From Burkholderiales bacterium (GTDB lineage Bacteria > Pseudomonadota > Gammaproteobacteria > Burkholderiales > JAEUOS01): DNA of 41,033 nucleotides. Both the position numbers and the translations under genes were made by a program. The notes under the pieces are model-generated. The model had not been told where the DNA came from and ran no database searches. It saw only the letters and a list, made by a program, of their open reading frames with translations. The DNA lies in assembly GCA_016790695.1 (NCBI GenBank), contig JAEUOS010000015.1, forward strand, positions 1 to 41,033. Direction: 5' to 3'. Shown here one piece after another: positions 1-8,019 of this stretch (the stretch's first letter is position 1; every line of letters starts with the position of its first letter).

Positions 1-1
1 C

Positions 2-604
2 GACCTCGGCATCCCGATCCTGCTGGTCACCCACGACCTCGACGAGGCGCGCCTGCTGGCCGACCGCATGGCGGTGATCGACGCCGGCCGCGTGCTGCAG
101 TCGGGAACGCCGGAGGCGATTCATCGCGCGCCCCGCAACGCCCGCGTCGCCGACCTGGTCGGCATCCAGAACCGCTTTCACGGCTGCTGGCTGGGCCCCG
201 CCGCGCATCCCGGCCGCGGCCGGATGCGCTGGACCGCCGGCGCGCAGGACGACGCGCGCGCGCCCGTGCTGGAGGTGCGCGACAAGGGCCGCCTCGCCCC
301 CGGCCAGCCGCTCCACTGGGTCATTCCCGGCGAGGGCATCGGCCTCGTCGACGCGGTCCGGGGCGGCGACGCGTTCGCGGCACGGGTCGAGGCGGCCCGT
401 CACCTCGGCGAGATCAGCCTCGCCACGCTCTCGCTCGACGCGCTTCCCGGCGTCGCATTGCGCCTGACGCTCTCCGGCGCGGAGCGGCGCAACCTGACCG
501 TCGGCGCACGCCTCGCGGTGCGCCTCGATCTCGACCAGGTGCATGTGATGCCCCGGCGCACCGAGCCCCGCTCCCAGGACCCCCCGGAGGTCGACGACCG
601 ATGA
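2..604 (+). CDS. ABC transporter ATP-binding protein, C-terminal part (molybdate-type?)
   Basis: This is the 3' end of a gene that begins before the window. The first residues, LGIPILLVTHDLDEARLLAD, are the end of an ABC ATPase nucleotide-binding domain with the H-loop histidine in VTHD. About 120 residues follow that resemble the TOBE/MOP-like regulatory tail of molybdate, sulfate or spermidine importers, ending in LAVRLDLDQVHVMP. Walker A, signature and Walker B lie outside the window. The stop codon overlaps the start of the downstream Crp/Fnr gene (ATGA), so the two are probably cotranscribed. A molybdate role (ModC) fits the tail and would suit the molybdenum hydroxylase at 16.9-20.5 kb, but the substrate cannot be settled from this fragment. 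Confidence is high for an ABC ATPase and low for the substrate. Confidence 0.8.
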   Translation, partial: DLGIPILLVTHDLDEARLLADRMAVIDAGRVLQSGTPEAIHRAPRNARVADLVGIQNRFHGCWLGPAAHPGRGRMRWTAGAQDDARAPVLEVRDKGRLAPGQPLHWVIPGEGIGLVDAVRGGDAFAARVEAARHLGEISLATLSLDALPGVALRLTLSGAERRNLTVGARLAVRLDLDQVHVMPRRTEPRSQDPPEVDDR

Positions 605-1284
605 ACGCGATCCCTGATGACGCGACGCGGGCGGCGCTCGCGCGTCTGTATCCGGGCCTCGCCACCGTTCTCGGCGGGGCGCGCCCCGCGCTGCCCCTGA
701 CGGTGGCGCGGATTTCGTCCGGAACCCGGGTGTTCGATGCCGGCCAGCCCTGTGAGGGCTTCCCGCTGGTGCTCGAGGGTGGCGTGCGGGTCGCGCGCGG
801 CACGGCTGACGGACGCACGCTCGAACTCTACCGGGTCACCCCCGGCGAGATGTGCATCGTCTCCGCCGGCTGCCTGCAAAGCGGGCGGGCCTTGTCCGCC
901 TTCGGAGAGACGTATCTCGAGACCCGCATGGTGCTCCTGGGACAGGCGGACTTCCTGGCGGCGACCGCGGACGAGGCCGCGCGGCGCTTCGTCTTCGGTA
1001 CGTTTGCCGAGCGCCTGGCCGACCTGTGCGAACTGGTCGAGGCGGTCGCCTTCCACCGCGTCGACCGGCGCCTGGCCGAGCTGCTGCTCGGCCACGGCCG
1101 CGAGCTCGACACCAGCCACGCCGCACTGGCGCAGCGCCTGGGCACCAGCCGCGAGATCGTCTCCCGGCTCATTGCGCGCTTCGCGCGTGCCGGTTACCTC
1201 GAGAGCGGGCGCGAGCACATCCGCATTCTCGATGCCGCGGCGCTGCGCGCGGTGGCCGCCGGCGCGCCGGGCGCGGCTGTGTGA
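601..1284 (+). CDS. Crp/Fnr-family transcriptional regulator
   Basis: A 227-residue cytoplasmic transcription factor with an N-terminal cNMP-like beta-barrel (about residues 30-130), a dimerisation helix and a C-terminal Crp-type winged helix (about 150-220). The recognition helix reads TSREIVSRLIARF. It keeps the R-E-x3-R pattern with which E. coli CRP reads TGTGA half sites, and also the E-x2-S-R pattern of FNR. There is no N-terminal cysteine cluster, so an FNR-type Fe-S sensor is unlikely; the effector is unknown. The start overlaps the stop of the ABC ATPase gene. A CRP-like palindrome covers its own stop codon and precedes the DUF2892 gene, which suggests that this protein, or another Crp homologue, controls that gene. 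Confidence 0.88.
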   Translation: MNAIPDDATRAALARLYPGLATVLGGARPALPLTVARISSGTRVFDAGQPCEGFPLVLEGGVRVARGTADGRTLELYRVTPGEMCIVSAGCLQSGRALSAFGETYLETRMVLLGQADFLAATADEAARRFVFGTFAERLADLCELVEAVAFHRVDRRLAELLLGHGRELDTSHAALAQRLGTSREIVSRLIARFARAGYLESGREHIRILDAAALRAVAAGAPGAAV

Positions 1285-1295
1285 CCGCGGTCACC
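1280..1295. promoter_or_regulatory. CRP-type palindromic operator candidate
   Basis: The sequence TGTGA-CCGCGG-TCACC matches the CRP consensus TGTGA-N6-TCACA at nine of ten fixed positions. Its inner 14 bases (1281-1294) form a perfect palindrome. It covers the stop codon of the Crp/Fnr gene and ends 67 bases before the DUF2892 start codon, a usual distance for an upstream regulatory site. The regulator has the matching recognition-helix residues. GC-rich DNA does give chance palindromes, so this is a candidate only. Confidence 0.45.
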
Positions 1296-1362
1296 GACCG
1301 CCCGGCCGGCGCCGCCGACAATGCCCTCGTTGACTGAACCAACGCCGACGAAAGGGAACGAC

Positions 1363-1563
1363 ATGAAGGCAAACGTGGGTGGTATCGACCGGGCGCTGCG
1401 CATCGTGGCGGGGCTGGTGCTGATCGGCCTGACGCTGGGCGGGCAGATCGGCGCCTGGGGATGGATCGGCATCGTGCCCGTGCTCACCGGGGCATTCCGG
1501 TTCTGCCCGCTCTATCCGCTGCTCGGGCTGTCGACCTGCCCGATCGAGCGCAAGCCGGGCTGA
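1363..1563 (+). CDS. DUF2892 (YgaP-like) small inner-membrane protein
   Basis: A 66-residue membrane protein starting MKANVGGIDRALRIVAGL, typical of the DUF2892/YgaP transmembrane family. There are two hydrophobic segments (about residues 11-29 and 30-50), with the cysteine-bearing FCPLYPLLGLSTCP turn near the C-terminus. I chose the ATG at 1363 because AAAGGGA lies just upstream and the family begins at this point. An in-frame ATG at 1321 would add 14 unconserved residues. The family often sits beside rhodanese or Crp/Fnr genes, and the biochemical role is unknown. The CRP-like palindrome upstream suggests control by the neighbouring regulator. The gene is convergent with hyuB. Confidence 0.8.
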   Translation: MKANVGGIDRALRIVAGLVLIGLTLGGQIGAWGWIGIVPVLTGAFRFCPLYPLLGLSTCPIERKPG

Positions 1564-1594
1564 GCCCGCGCGCCGGCGCGTCGGGCGGCCGCGA

Positions 1595-3325
1595 CTAGAG
1601 CGCGACGCCGAACAGGCGCTGCGCCTGCTCGCGCGTGTAGTAGCCGCGCGCGATGTCGCGCTCGATCTCGGCCCGGGGACGCGCGCGCGCATCGCCGTAG
1701 CCGCCGCCGCCGGGCGTCGACACCTCGATGAGATCGCCCGCCGTCAGCGCGATGTTCTGGTCCTTCGACAGGTGCGGCGGCACATAGGCGGTGCCGCCGC
1801 GGACGATGCGCACGCGATTGACGCCGCCGTCGGCGCCGCCGAGCGCGCCCTGCGGCCCGGTGCGGCCGTGGTCCATCACCATCGAGGCGACCGCCTCGCC
1901 GCGCCGGATGCGGATCCTGTAGTTGACGCCGAACCCGCCGCGGTGTTCGCCCGCGCCGCCCGAGCCCTCGTGCAGGGAGAACTCCTCGAACAGCACCGGG
2001 TAGCGCTGCTCCATGATCTCCACCGGCGTGGTCTTGGAGATGCCGATGGTCGAGCAGCCGTTGGAGATGCCGTCGCCCCTGGCGCTGCCGCCGTAGCCCC
2101 CGCCGGAGATCACGTACATGACGTAGGAGCGGCCGGTCAGGGGGTCGGTGCCGCCGACCCCGAGGTTGCCGCTGGTACCGGCGGGCGCGGCGAACAGCTG
2201 GTCGGGGATCGCCCGCGCCAGCGCCGCGAACACCGCCTCGGCGATGCGCTGGCTGACCTCGGCGGCGCAGCCCGAGACCGGCCGCGGATAGGTCGCGTAC
2301 AGGAAGGTGTCGTGCGGCTCGGCGATGACGAGCGGCTCGAAGGTGCCGGCGTTGATCGGCACGTCGGGAAAGACGTGCTTGACGGCGAGATAGATCGAGG
2401 ACTTGGTGGTCGCGATGACCGAGTTCATCGGCCCGCGGCACGGCGGCGAGGAGCCGCTCATGTCGAAGGCCAGGGTCGCGTCGGTGGCGCCGCCGCGTTT
2501 GGTGACGCGCATCGCGATGGTCAGCGGTTCATCGACGACGCCGTCGGAATCGACCAGCGCGCGGCCCTCGTAGACGCCGTCGGGGATCGCGGCGATCCGC
2601 GCGCGCATCCGCGCGCAGGCGCGGCGGCGCAGCTCGGCGATGCCGGCATCGACCGTGTCGGCGCCGTAGCGCTCGAGCAGCGCCGCGAGGCGCTTCTCGC
2701 CGGTCGCCAGTGCCGCGGCCTGGGCCTTGATGTCCCCGATGCGTTGGTCGGCGACGCGGATGTTCGAGAGGATGATCGACAGGATCTCGTCGTCGAGCAC
2801 GCCCTTCTTGTACAGCTTGACCGGTGGCAGGCGCAGGCCCTCCTGCTCGACCTCGGTGGCGTTGGCAGAAAAGCCGCCGGGCACCATGCCGCCGGTGTCC
2901 GGCCAGTGCCCGGTGTTGGCGAGCCAGCACCACAGCCGGCCCTGGTGGAAGAACGGCTTGACGAACTTGACGTCCATCAGGTGGGTGCCGCCGAGGTAGG
3001 GGTCGTTGACGATGAAGACGTCGCCGTCCTCCAGCGGGATGCCGCGCGCGCGCACCCGTTCGATCACCGCCTGCACCGAGAACTGCATGGTGCCGACGAA
3101 CACCGGCAGGCCGAGCTCGCCCTGCGCGATGAGTTCGCCGTTGTCGCGATGGTAGATGCCGTCGGAGCGGTCGAGCGCCTCGGCGATCACCGGCGAGAAC
3201 GCCGCCCGCACGAATGCCAGGTCCATTTCGTTGCAGACCTGGTTGAGGCCGCTCTGCAGCACGGCCAGGGTCACCGGATCGAGGGCCGGCTGCGTGCCGG
3301 CCGGTTGCGGCGTGGTGGAATGCAT
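1595..3325 (-). CDS. hyuB: Hydantoinase B / oxoprolinase family protein (HyuB)
   Basis: A 576-residue cytoplasmic protein of full family length, matching the N-methylhydantoinase B/5-oxoprolinase/acetone carboxylase alpha-like family. Visible signatures are NDPYLGGTHLMD (residues 107-118) and the His-Asp pair in GHWPDTGG (140-146), which correspond to conserved metal/active-site regions of this family. The C-terminus is glycine-rich (GGGGYGD), as in the family. HyuB works with HyuA in the ATP-dependent opening of hydantoin, 5-oxoproline or similar cyclic amides. It lies four bases after hyuA, so the two form an operon. The real substrate is not deducible; the position beside an N-heterocycle-like catabolic cluster suggests a cyclic imide or lactam. 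Acetone carboxylase is less likely because no gamma subunit is present. Confidence 0.92.
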   Translation of the reverse strand: MHSTTPQPAGTQPALDPVTLAVLQSGLNQVCNEMDLAFVRAAFSPVIAEALDRSDGIYHRDNGELIAQGELGLPVFVGTMQFSVQAVIERVRARGIPLEDGDVFIVNDPYLGGTHLMDVKFVKPFFHQGRLWCWLANTGHWPDTGGMVPGGFSANATEVEQEGLRLPPVKLYKKGVLDDEILSIILSNIRVADQRIGDIKAQAAALATGEKRLAALLERYGADTVDAGIAELRRRACARMRARIAAIPDGVYEGRALVDSDGVVDEPLTIAMRVTKRGGATDATLAFDMSGSSPPCRGPMNSVIATTKSSIYLAVKHVFPDVPINAGTFEPLVIAEPHDTFLYATYPRPVSGCAAEVSQRIAEAVFAALARAIPDQLFAAPAGTSGNLGVGGTDPLTGRSYVMYVISGGGYGGSARGDGISNGCSTIGISKTTPVEIMEQRYPVLFEEFSLHEGSGGAGEHRGGFGVNYRIRIRRGEAVASMVMDHGRTGPQGALGGADGGVNRVRIVRGGTAYVPPHLSKDQNIALTAGDLIEVSTPGGGGYGDARARPRAEIERDIARGYYTREQAQRLFGVAL

Positions 3326-3329
3326 GGCG

Positions 3330-5360
3330 TTAAACCTCGAGGACCAGGTTGCCGATCGCGTCGATGCGGGCGCGCACGCCGGGCTCGATCACGGTGGTGC
3401 AGTCGAGCTGCTGGACGATCGCGGGACCGGTGAACGACGCCGCGTGCGGCAGCCATTCGCGGCGATAGACGGGCGCGGCGACACGGCCGCCGGCGAACCA
3501 GACGCTGCGCTCGGCGATGCGCGCCTCGGCGAGCGTCGGCCGCGGCGCCGCGGCCGCGATCGCGGCGAGCGACAGCGGCCGGCGCCGGCCGATCACCGCC
3601 GTGTGCAGGTTCACCAGCACCGGGCGGATCTCCTTGAGTTCGACGCCGAAGCGCAGCCAGTAGGCCGCCTCGAACCGCTCCCGCAGCTGCGCCAGCGAGA
3701 GCGCGGCGTCGGGAACCGCGACCGAAAGGATGTGGCTCTGGCCCTGGAACTGCATGTCGGCACTGTGCACCGCATCGATGCGCTCGACCGCGACGCGCTC
3801 GCGCGCGATCATCGCCTCGCCCTCGCGCAGCTGCGCGGCGAACACGCGCGCGACCTCGCCCTCGGCCAGCTCGCCGAGCGGCCGGTTGACCGTGCGCACG
3901 TAGTCGTGGCGCACGTCGGCGACCGCGCAGCCGAGCGCGTTGGTGAGCCCGGGGCGTGCGGGAACGATCACCTTGGGGATGCCCAGCTCGCGCGCCAGCG
4001 CGCAGGCGTGCAGCGGCCCGGCGCCGCCGAACGCGAACAGCGCGAAATCGCGCGGATCGTGGCCGCGGCCGAGGCTCACCATGCGGATCGCGCCCGCCAT
4101 CTTGTCGTTGGCGATGGTGAGGATCGCGGCCGCCGCGGCGTCGTCGTCCAGGCCGAGCGGCGCGCCGACGTGCTCGCGGATCAGCGCGCGCACCCGCTCG
4201 AGCGGCACCGGCTCCTTGACCGAGAGCAGCTTGTCGGGATCGAGCCGGCCGAGCACCAGGTTGGCGTCGGTGATCGTCGGGCGGGTGCCGCCGCGCGCGT
4301 AGCAGATCGGGCCCGGCGTCGCGCCGGCGCTCTCCGGCCCCACGTGCAGCATGCCGGCGGCATCGACATAGGCGAGCGAGCCGCCGCCGGCGCCGATCGT
4401 GGTCACGTCGACCATCGGCACGTGGATCGGCATTGCGTACTCGAGTTCGAGCTCGCTCGACACCGACGGCAGCCCGTCCTGGATCAGCGCCACGTCCGTC
4501 GAGGTGCCGCCCATGTCGTAGGTGATGAGGTTGGGCTCCCCCGACGCCGTGCCGGTGTAGGCAGCGGCGATCACGCCGGACGCGGGGCCGGACATCACCG
4601 TGTTGACGGCCGCCTCGGCAACCATCGAGGCCGCGACCGTGCCGCCGTTGCCCTGCATGACCAGGAGCTCGCGCGCGAAGCCGCGCGCCTTGAGCTCGCC
4701 GGCAAGGCGCTCGATGTAGCGCGCGAGCACCGGCTGCACCGCCGCGTTGACGGCGGCGGTGACGCCGCGCTCGTATTCGCGGTACTCCGCGACCACCGCG
4801 TGCCCCGTGGTGACGAAGTCGTTGGGCCAGAGCGCGCGCACGATCTCCGCGGCACGCCGCTCGTGCGCCGGGTTGATGTAGCTGTGCAGGAAATGAATCA
4901 CCACCGCCTCGCAGCCCGCCGCGCGCAGCGCGCGCGCGGCCGCGTCGACCCCGGCCTCGTCCAGCGGGGTGAGCACCGCGCCGGAAGCGTCCATGCGCTC
5001 GGCGACCTCCAGGCGCAGCTCGCGCGGGATCAGCGGCGCGAAGGTGCCGGTCAGCCCATAGGGCGTGGGCCGGGTGCGCCGGCCGAGCTCGAGCACGTCG
5101 CGGAAGCCCCGGGTGGTGATGAGACCCACCCTGGCGATCTTGCGCTCGAGCATCGCGTTGGTGGTGGTCGTGGTGCCGTGGATGATCGCCGCCAGGCCCG
5201 CCGGGTCGGCGCCGGCGGATTCGATCGCCGCCAGCACCCCGAAGGCCTGGTTGTCGACCGTGGTCGGCACCTTGGCCAGGCGCACCTCGCCGGTCGCGTC
5301 GTCGACCAGGATCAGGTCGGTGAAGGTACCGCCAACGTCAATGCCCGCGAGCTTTGTCAT
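3330..5360 (-). CDS. hyuA: Hydantoinase / oxoprolinase A family ATPase subunit (HyuA)
   Basis: A 676-residue protein of the hydantoinase A/oxoprolinase family, full length. It opens with the ATP-binding motif GIDVGGTFTDLI, followed by HGTTTTTNAMLER (about residue 61), MSGPASGV (about 250), DMGGTSTDVALI and TTIGAGGGSLAYVD. These are the ASKHA-type nucleotide-binding elements of the family. It should supply ATP-dependent activation in a two-subunit cyclic-amide hydrolase with HyuB. The start at 5360 begins directly with the conserved MTKLAGIDVGG, although the ribosome-binding site is weak. The 574-base upstream gap could contain its promoter, so hyuAB may be a separate transcript from the gene run further upstream. 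Confidence 0.93.
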   Translation of the reverse strand: MTKLAGIDVGGTFTDLILVDDATGEVRLAKVPTTVDNQAFGVLAAIESAGADPAGLAAIIHGTTTTTNAMLERKIARVGLITTRGFRDVLELGRRTRPTPYGLTGTFAPLIPRELRLEVAERMDASGAVLTPLDEAGVDAAARALRAAGCEAVVIHFLHSYINPAHERRAAEIVRALWPNDFVTTGHAVVAEYREYERGVTAAVNAAVQPVLARYIERLAGELKARGFARELLVMQGNGGTVAASMVAEAAVNTVMSGPASGVIAAAYTGTASGEPNLITYDMGGTSTDVALIQDGLPSVSSELELEYAMPIHVPMVDVTTIGAGGGSLAYVDAAGMLHVGPESAGATPGPICYARGGTRPTITDANLVLGRLDPDKLLSVKEPVPLERVRALIREHVGAPLGLDDDAAAAAILTIANDKMAGAIRMVSLGRGHDPRDFALFAFGGAGPLHACALARELGIPKVIVPARPGLTNALGCAVADVRHDYVRTVNRPLGELAEGEVARVFAAQLREGEAMIARERVAVERIDAVHSADMQFQGQSHILSVAVPDAALSLAQLRERFEAAYWLRFGVELKEIRPVLVNLHTAVIGRRRPLSLAAIAAAAPRPTLAEARIAERSVWFAGGRVAAPVYRREWLPHAASFTGPAIVQQLDCTTVIEPGVRARIDAIGNLVLEV

Positions 5361-5934
5361 GAAATCCGGATGGTTGCAATGAACTGACGAACTGCCGATC
5401 GTTCAAGGCCCGGCCTGGATGCGCTCTGCGCTCCACTGGTCCAGGGCGTCGACGGTCGCCTGCCCCGATGCAAGCTTGATGAACACCTCACGCATCGTTC
5501 CCCGCGGCGCCACGACGTCGTGTCCGTTGAGGCGAAGAGACAACGGGCAGGCGACAAATGCCGTCCGCCCTGGCCCAAGATTCGCACGACCCGCGGCGAA
5601 TGAACATAGATGTCTGCTTATTCACCCACTAAGCACGGGGCCGTCTCTCCGTTCGCCATCGGCCGTGCGACAGCCCAAGCCCCGATGCCGCGTGTTCCGC
5701 CCCGCTTCGACCGCCGGCGACGACTCGTCCGCGGGAGCAATCACGCCAGCCAGCCAAGCGAGTGCGGAACGCGGCGACGCCTTCTGCCTCAAGGGACAAT
5801 CGAACAGCGTCTCCAGCCGGCGTCGTCGTGTCCTGCCCGGATCCGGTCATTCGTTCTTCAATCACCTGCCTGGAGGTCTTCACGGCCTGCAATGCGTGCA
5901 GTTCGCCCGCCGTCCATGGCTACCGGAAGCGCGC
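5361..5934. other. Intergenic region upstream of hyuA
   Basis: There are 574 bases without a convincing intact gene. The part next to hyuA (5403-5621, minus strand) holds an open frame that looks like the degraded 3' end of a binding-protein gene and is listed separately. The rest (5622-5934) has only arginine-rich open frames with no family resemblance that I recognise. It should contain the hyuAB promoter, but I found no clear -35/-10 pair. I see no tRNA or terminator here. Confidence 0.5.
5403..5621 (-). pseudogene. Possible C-terminal remnant of a solute-binding protein gene
   Basis: A 72-codon open frame with no plausible start codon at its 5' end (an in-frame stop is at 5622-5624). The final 40 or so residues read like a real protein end, for example APRGTMREVFIKLASGQATV followed by DALDQWSAERIQAGP and a stop. 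That style of ending (LASGQATVDxALDxW) is common in extracellular sugar- or oligopeptide-binding proteins. The 5' part looks scrambled. I infer a truncated, decayed gene, but the resemblance is from memory and the fragment is short. Confidence 0.3.
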
Positions 5935-6894
5935 TCAGTTCCTCTCCAGCCCCACTTCGTCGGCGGTCTTGCGCCACACGTCGAGCTGCTCCTTGAGGAG
6001 CGCGGCCATTTCGGCCGGCGTCGAGCTCTGCAGCTGGAACGCGATGCGGTCGAGGCCCTCGCGCACGTCGCCGCGACCGGCAACGGTCCGCATCGCCGCA
6101 GCCACCCGCTCGACGACCTCGGGCGGCAGCTTCGCCGGGCCGAACAGGCCTGCCCAAGGCGTGATGGTGAGCCTGCCAAGGCCGGCCTCGACCGCGGTCG
6201 GCGCGTCGGGGGCAAGCGGACTGCGCGAGGAGAGCAGCGTGGCCAGCACGCGCAGGCGACCTTCCTTCACCTGCGGCATGGCGCTGCCTGGCGTGCCGAT
6301 CATCACCTGCACGCGCCCGGCGATCAGGTCGGCAGTGGCCGGTGCGTCGCCCTTGTAGGGGATGTGCTGCATGTTGAGCTTCTCGACCAGCGCCAGCTGC
6401 GCGGTGGCGAGGATGCTGGTGCCGTTGCCGGTGCCGTAGTTGACCTTGCCCGGATTGGCGCGCACGTACGCGAGGAACTCCGGCACCGTCTTCGCCGGCA
6501 GGCTCTCATGCACGAACAGGAAGAACCCGAACCGGCCGACCATCGAAATCGGCGTGAACGCGGTGATCGGATCATAGGGCGGCTGCTTCCTCATCACCGG
6601 CGCGGCGTTCAAGCCGGTGGTGGTGGCGAAGAGCAGCGTGTAGCCGTCAGGTGGCGAGTTCTTCACTGCGTCGCCGGCGATCGCGCCGTCGGCGCCGCCG
6701 CGGTTGTCGATGATGAGCGGCTGGCCGAGCGCCTGTGACAGCGCCTGCGTGACCGTGCGCGCGGCGAGGTCGGCGGCGCCGCCGGCCGGGAACGGCACGA
6801 TCAGCCGGACCGGGCGATTCGGGTAGGGTTGGGCAACGGCGGCCGCGGCGGACAACGCCAGCAGCGCCGCACCCAGGGCGTGGGACAGTCTCAT
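5935..6894 (-). CDS. Bug/TctC family periplasmic solute-binding protein
   Basis: A 319-residue tripartite-tricarboxylate-transporter receptor (TctC/Bug). It has a signal peptide (MRLSHALGAALLALSAAAAV, cleavage near AVAQP), the family hallmark YPNRPVRLIVPFPAGGAAD, and GGADGAIAGDAVKNSPPDGY around residues 70-90. Such proteins bind carboxylates or amides in the periplasm. I placed the start at 6894 because GCAGGAGA precedes that ATG and it begins the signal peptide; a longer in-frame start at 7056 would overlap the preceding gene. No TctA/TctB permease genes are in the window, which is common for Bug proteins in betaproteobacteria. It is the last gene of the catabolic run, 52 bases after the TIM-barrel gene. 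Confidence 0.92.
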   Translation of the reverse strand: MRLSHALGAALLALSAAAAVAQPYPNRPVRLIVPFPAGGAADLAARTVTQALSQALGQPLIIDNRGGADGAIAGDAVKNSPPDGYTLLFATTTGLNAAPVMRKQPPYDPITAFTPISMVGRFGFFLFVHESLPAKTVPEFLAYVRANPGKVNYGTGNGTSILATAQLALVEKLNMQHIPYKGDAPATADLIAGRVQVMIGTPGSAMPQVKEGRLRVLATLLSSRSPLAPDAPTAVEAGLGRLTITPWAGLFGPAKLPPEVVERVAAAMRTVAGRGDVREGLDRIAFQLQSSTPAEMAALLKEQLDVWRKTADEVGLERN

Positions 6895-6946
6895 GATGGT
6901 CTCCTGCTTGATCAGGGCGCCGCGTAAGGGCGGCGGCCGGCCGATG

Positions 6947-7999
6947 TTAAACCAGTCCCGCCGCATGCAGGGCCTTGACCTCCTCCCAGGCGCGGCGGAT
7001 GAAGCGCGCGCACGCGACGTTCTGCTCGAACAGGTCGTAGCCGTGGCCGAGCGCATAGTCGGGGAGGTTGATCATCTCGGTGGTGAGGTAGCGCAATCGG
7101 CTGCCGGGCGTCTTCACGTGGTGGCGCAGCACCTTGCGGATCGCCTCCTTCGACGGTTCGAGCATCCAGGCATGCCACGGCGAGTGCCATTCGCCGGGCG
7201 CGGGCCGCGTCGCCGGATAGAGGATCCCGCGGCCATAGCTGCCGTACTGCCGGGTGTCGCCCGCCGGCACCCCGGGCGCATGCCGGTGCGAGAGGTTCAT
7301 CGGCTGGTTCGGCGCCACCGTGCGCAGCTGGGTCCAGCGCACGATGCCGAGCGCGAGCCATTCGTCGACGAGGCTGCCGTCCTCGAACGGGTCGAGCACC
7401 ATCCGCCCGGATTCGACCGCCTCGCGCACGCCGGAGATGTCCTGCTCGAAGCGATTGCCGATCTTGAACACCACGTGGCTGTAGTCGACGTTGAAATTGA
7501 ACGGGATGCCGTGCGCGAGCACGCGCCGGGCGACTGGCGTCACGCGCGCGAAGTCCTCGTTCCACATGTTCACATGCAGCTCGAAGCACGGCTCGACACC
7601 CAGCGTCATCGCGGCGTCGTAGGTTTCCAGGTAGTGGGTGACGATCTCGTCGTCGGTGAGCAGGTGGCCGTCGGCATGCTGCGCGAAGGTCATGATGTTG
7701 TGGCAGGCGGCACCGACCTCCTTGCACAGGCGCAGGTTCTGCGCGAGCAGCGCCTCGTCGCGTCCGAGCCGGTAGAACCAGCTGCCGGTGTGCACCGGGA
7801 GATCGTACTTCGCGATCGCCGCCAGGTACGCGTCGAGCTGTTCCGGCAGCGGCAGCCGGTCGAAATAGTCGAACACGCCCGACGCCTTGACCATGCGGAA
7901 CTGCTCGTCGATCGGCGCCTCGACGAGCGACACCGGATGCGCGCGCGAGGATGCCTGCGCGCCGCGCCCGTTGCAGCCCAGCAGCAGTCCGCCGTCCAT
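6947..7999 (-). CDS. Xylose isomerase-like TIM barrel protein
   Basis: A 350-residue protein resembling the sugar phosphate isomerase/epimerase (AP endonuclease 2-like) TIM-barrel superfamily. The acidic and histidine residues expected at the metal centre are visible in CFELHVNMWNEDF and NFNVDYSHVVF. The start at 7999 has a strong ribosome-binding site (GGGAGGGAAAC). The longer open frame extending to 8767 overlaps livF out of frame and is not used. It lies 20 bases after livF and before the tctC-type gene, so it is probably part of the catabolic operon. The superfamily includes isomerases, epimerases and dehydratases. The reaction here is unknown; action on a ring-cleavage product is a guess from context. 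Confidence 0.75.
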   Translation of the reverse strand: MDGGLLLGCNGRGAQASSRAHPVSLVEAPIDEQFRMVKASGVFDYFDRLPLPEQLDAYLAAIAKYDLPVHTGSWFYRLGRDEALLAQNLRLCKEVGAACHNIMTFAQHADGHLLTDDEIVTHYLETYDAAMTLGVEPCFELHVNMWNEDFARVTPVARRVLAHGIPFNFNVDYSHVVFKIGNRFEQDISGVREAVESGRMVLDPFEDGSLVDEWLALGIVRWTQLRTVAPNQPMNLSHRHAPGVPAGDTRQYGSYGRGILYPATRPAPGEWHSPWHAWMLEPSKEAIRKVLRHHVKTPGSRLRYLTTEMINLPDYALGHGYDLFEQNVACARFIRRAWEEVKALHAAGLV

Positions 8000-8019
8000 G
8001 GTTTCCCTCCCGATCCGGT

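Noticed and set aside
3156..5387. Plus-strand open frame of 743 codons opposite hyuA
   Set aside because: Antisense to hyuA, with shadow composition and no motif.
5629..5892. An 87-codon minus-strand frame in the gap upstream of hyuA
   Set aside because: No recognisable family, arginine-rich second half and no good ribosome-binding site; treated as non-coding.
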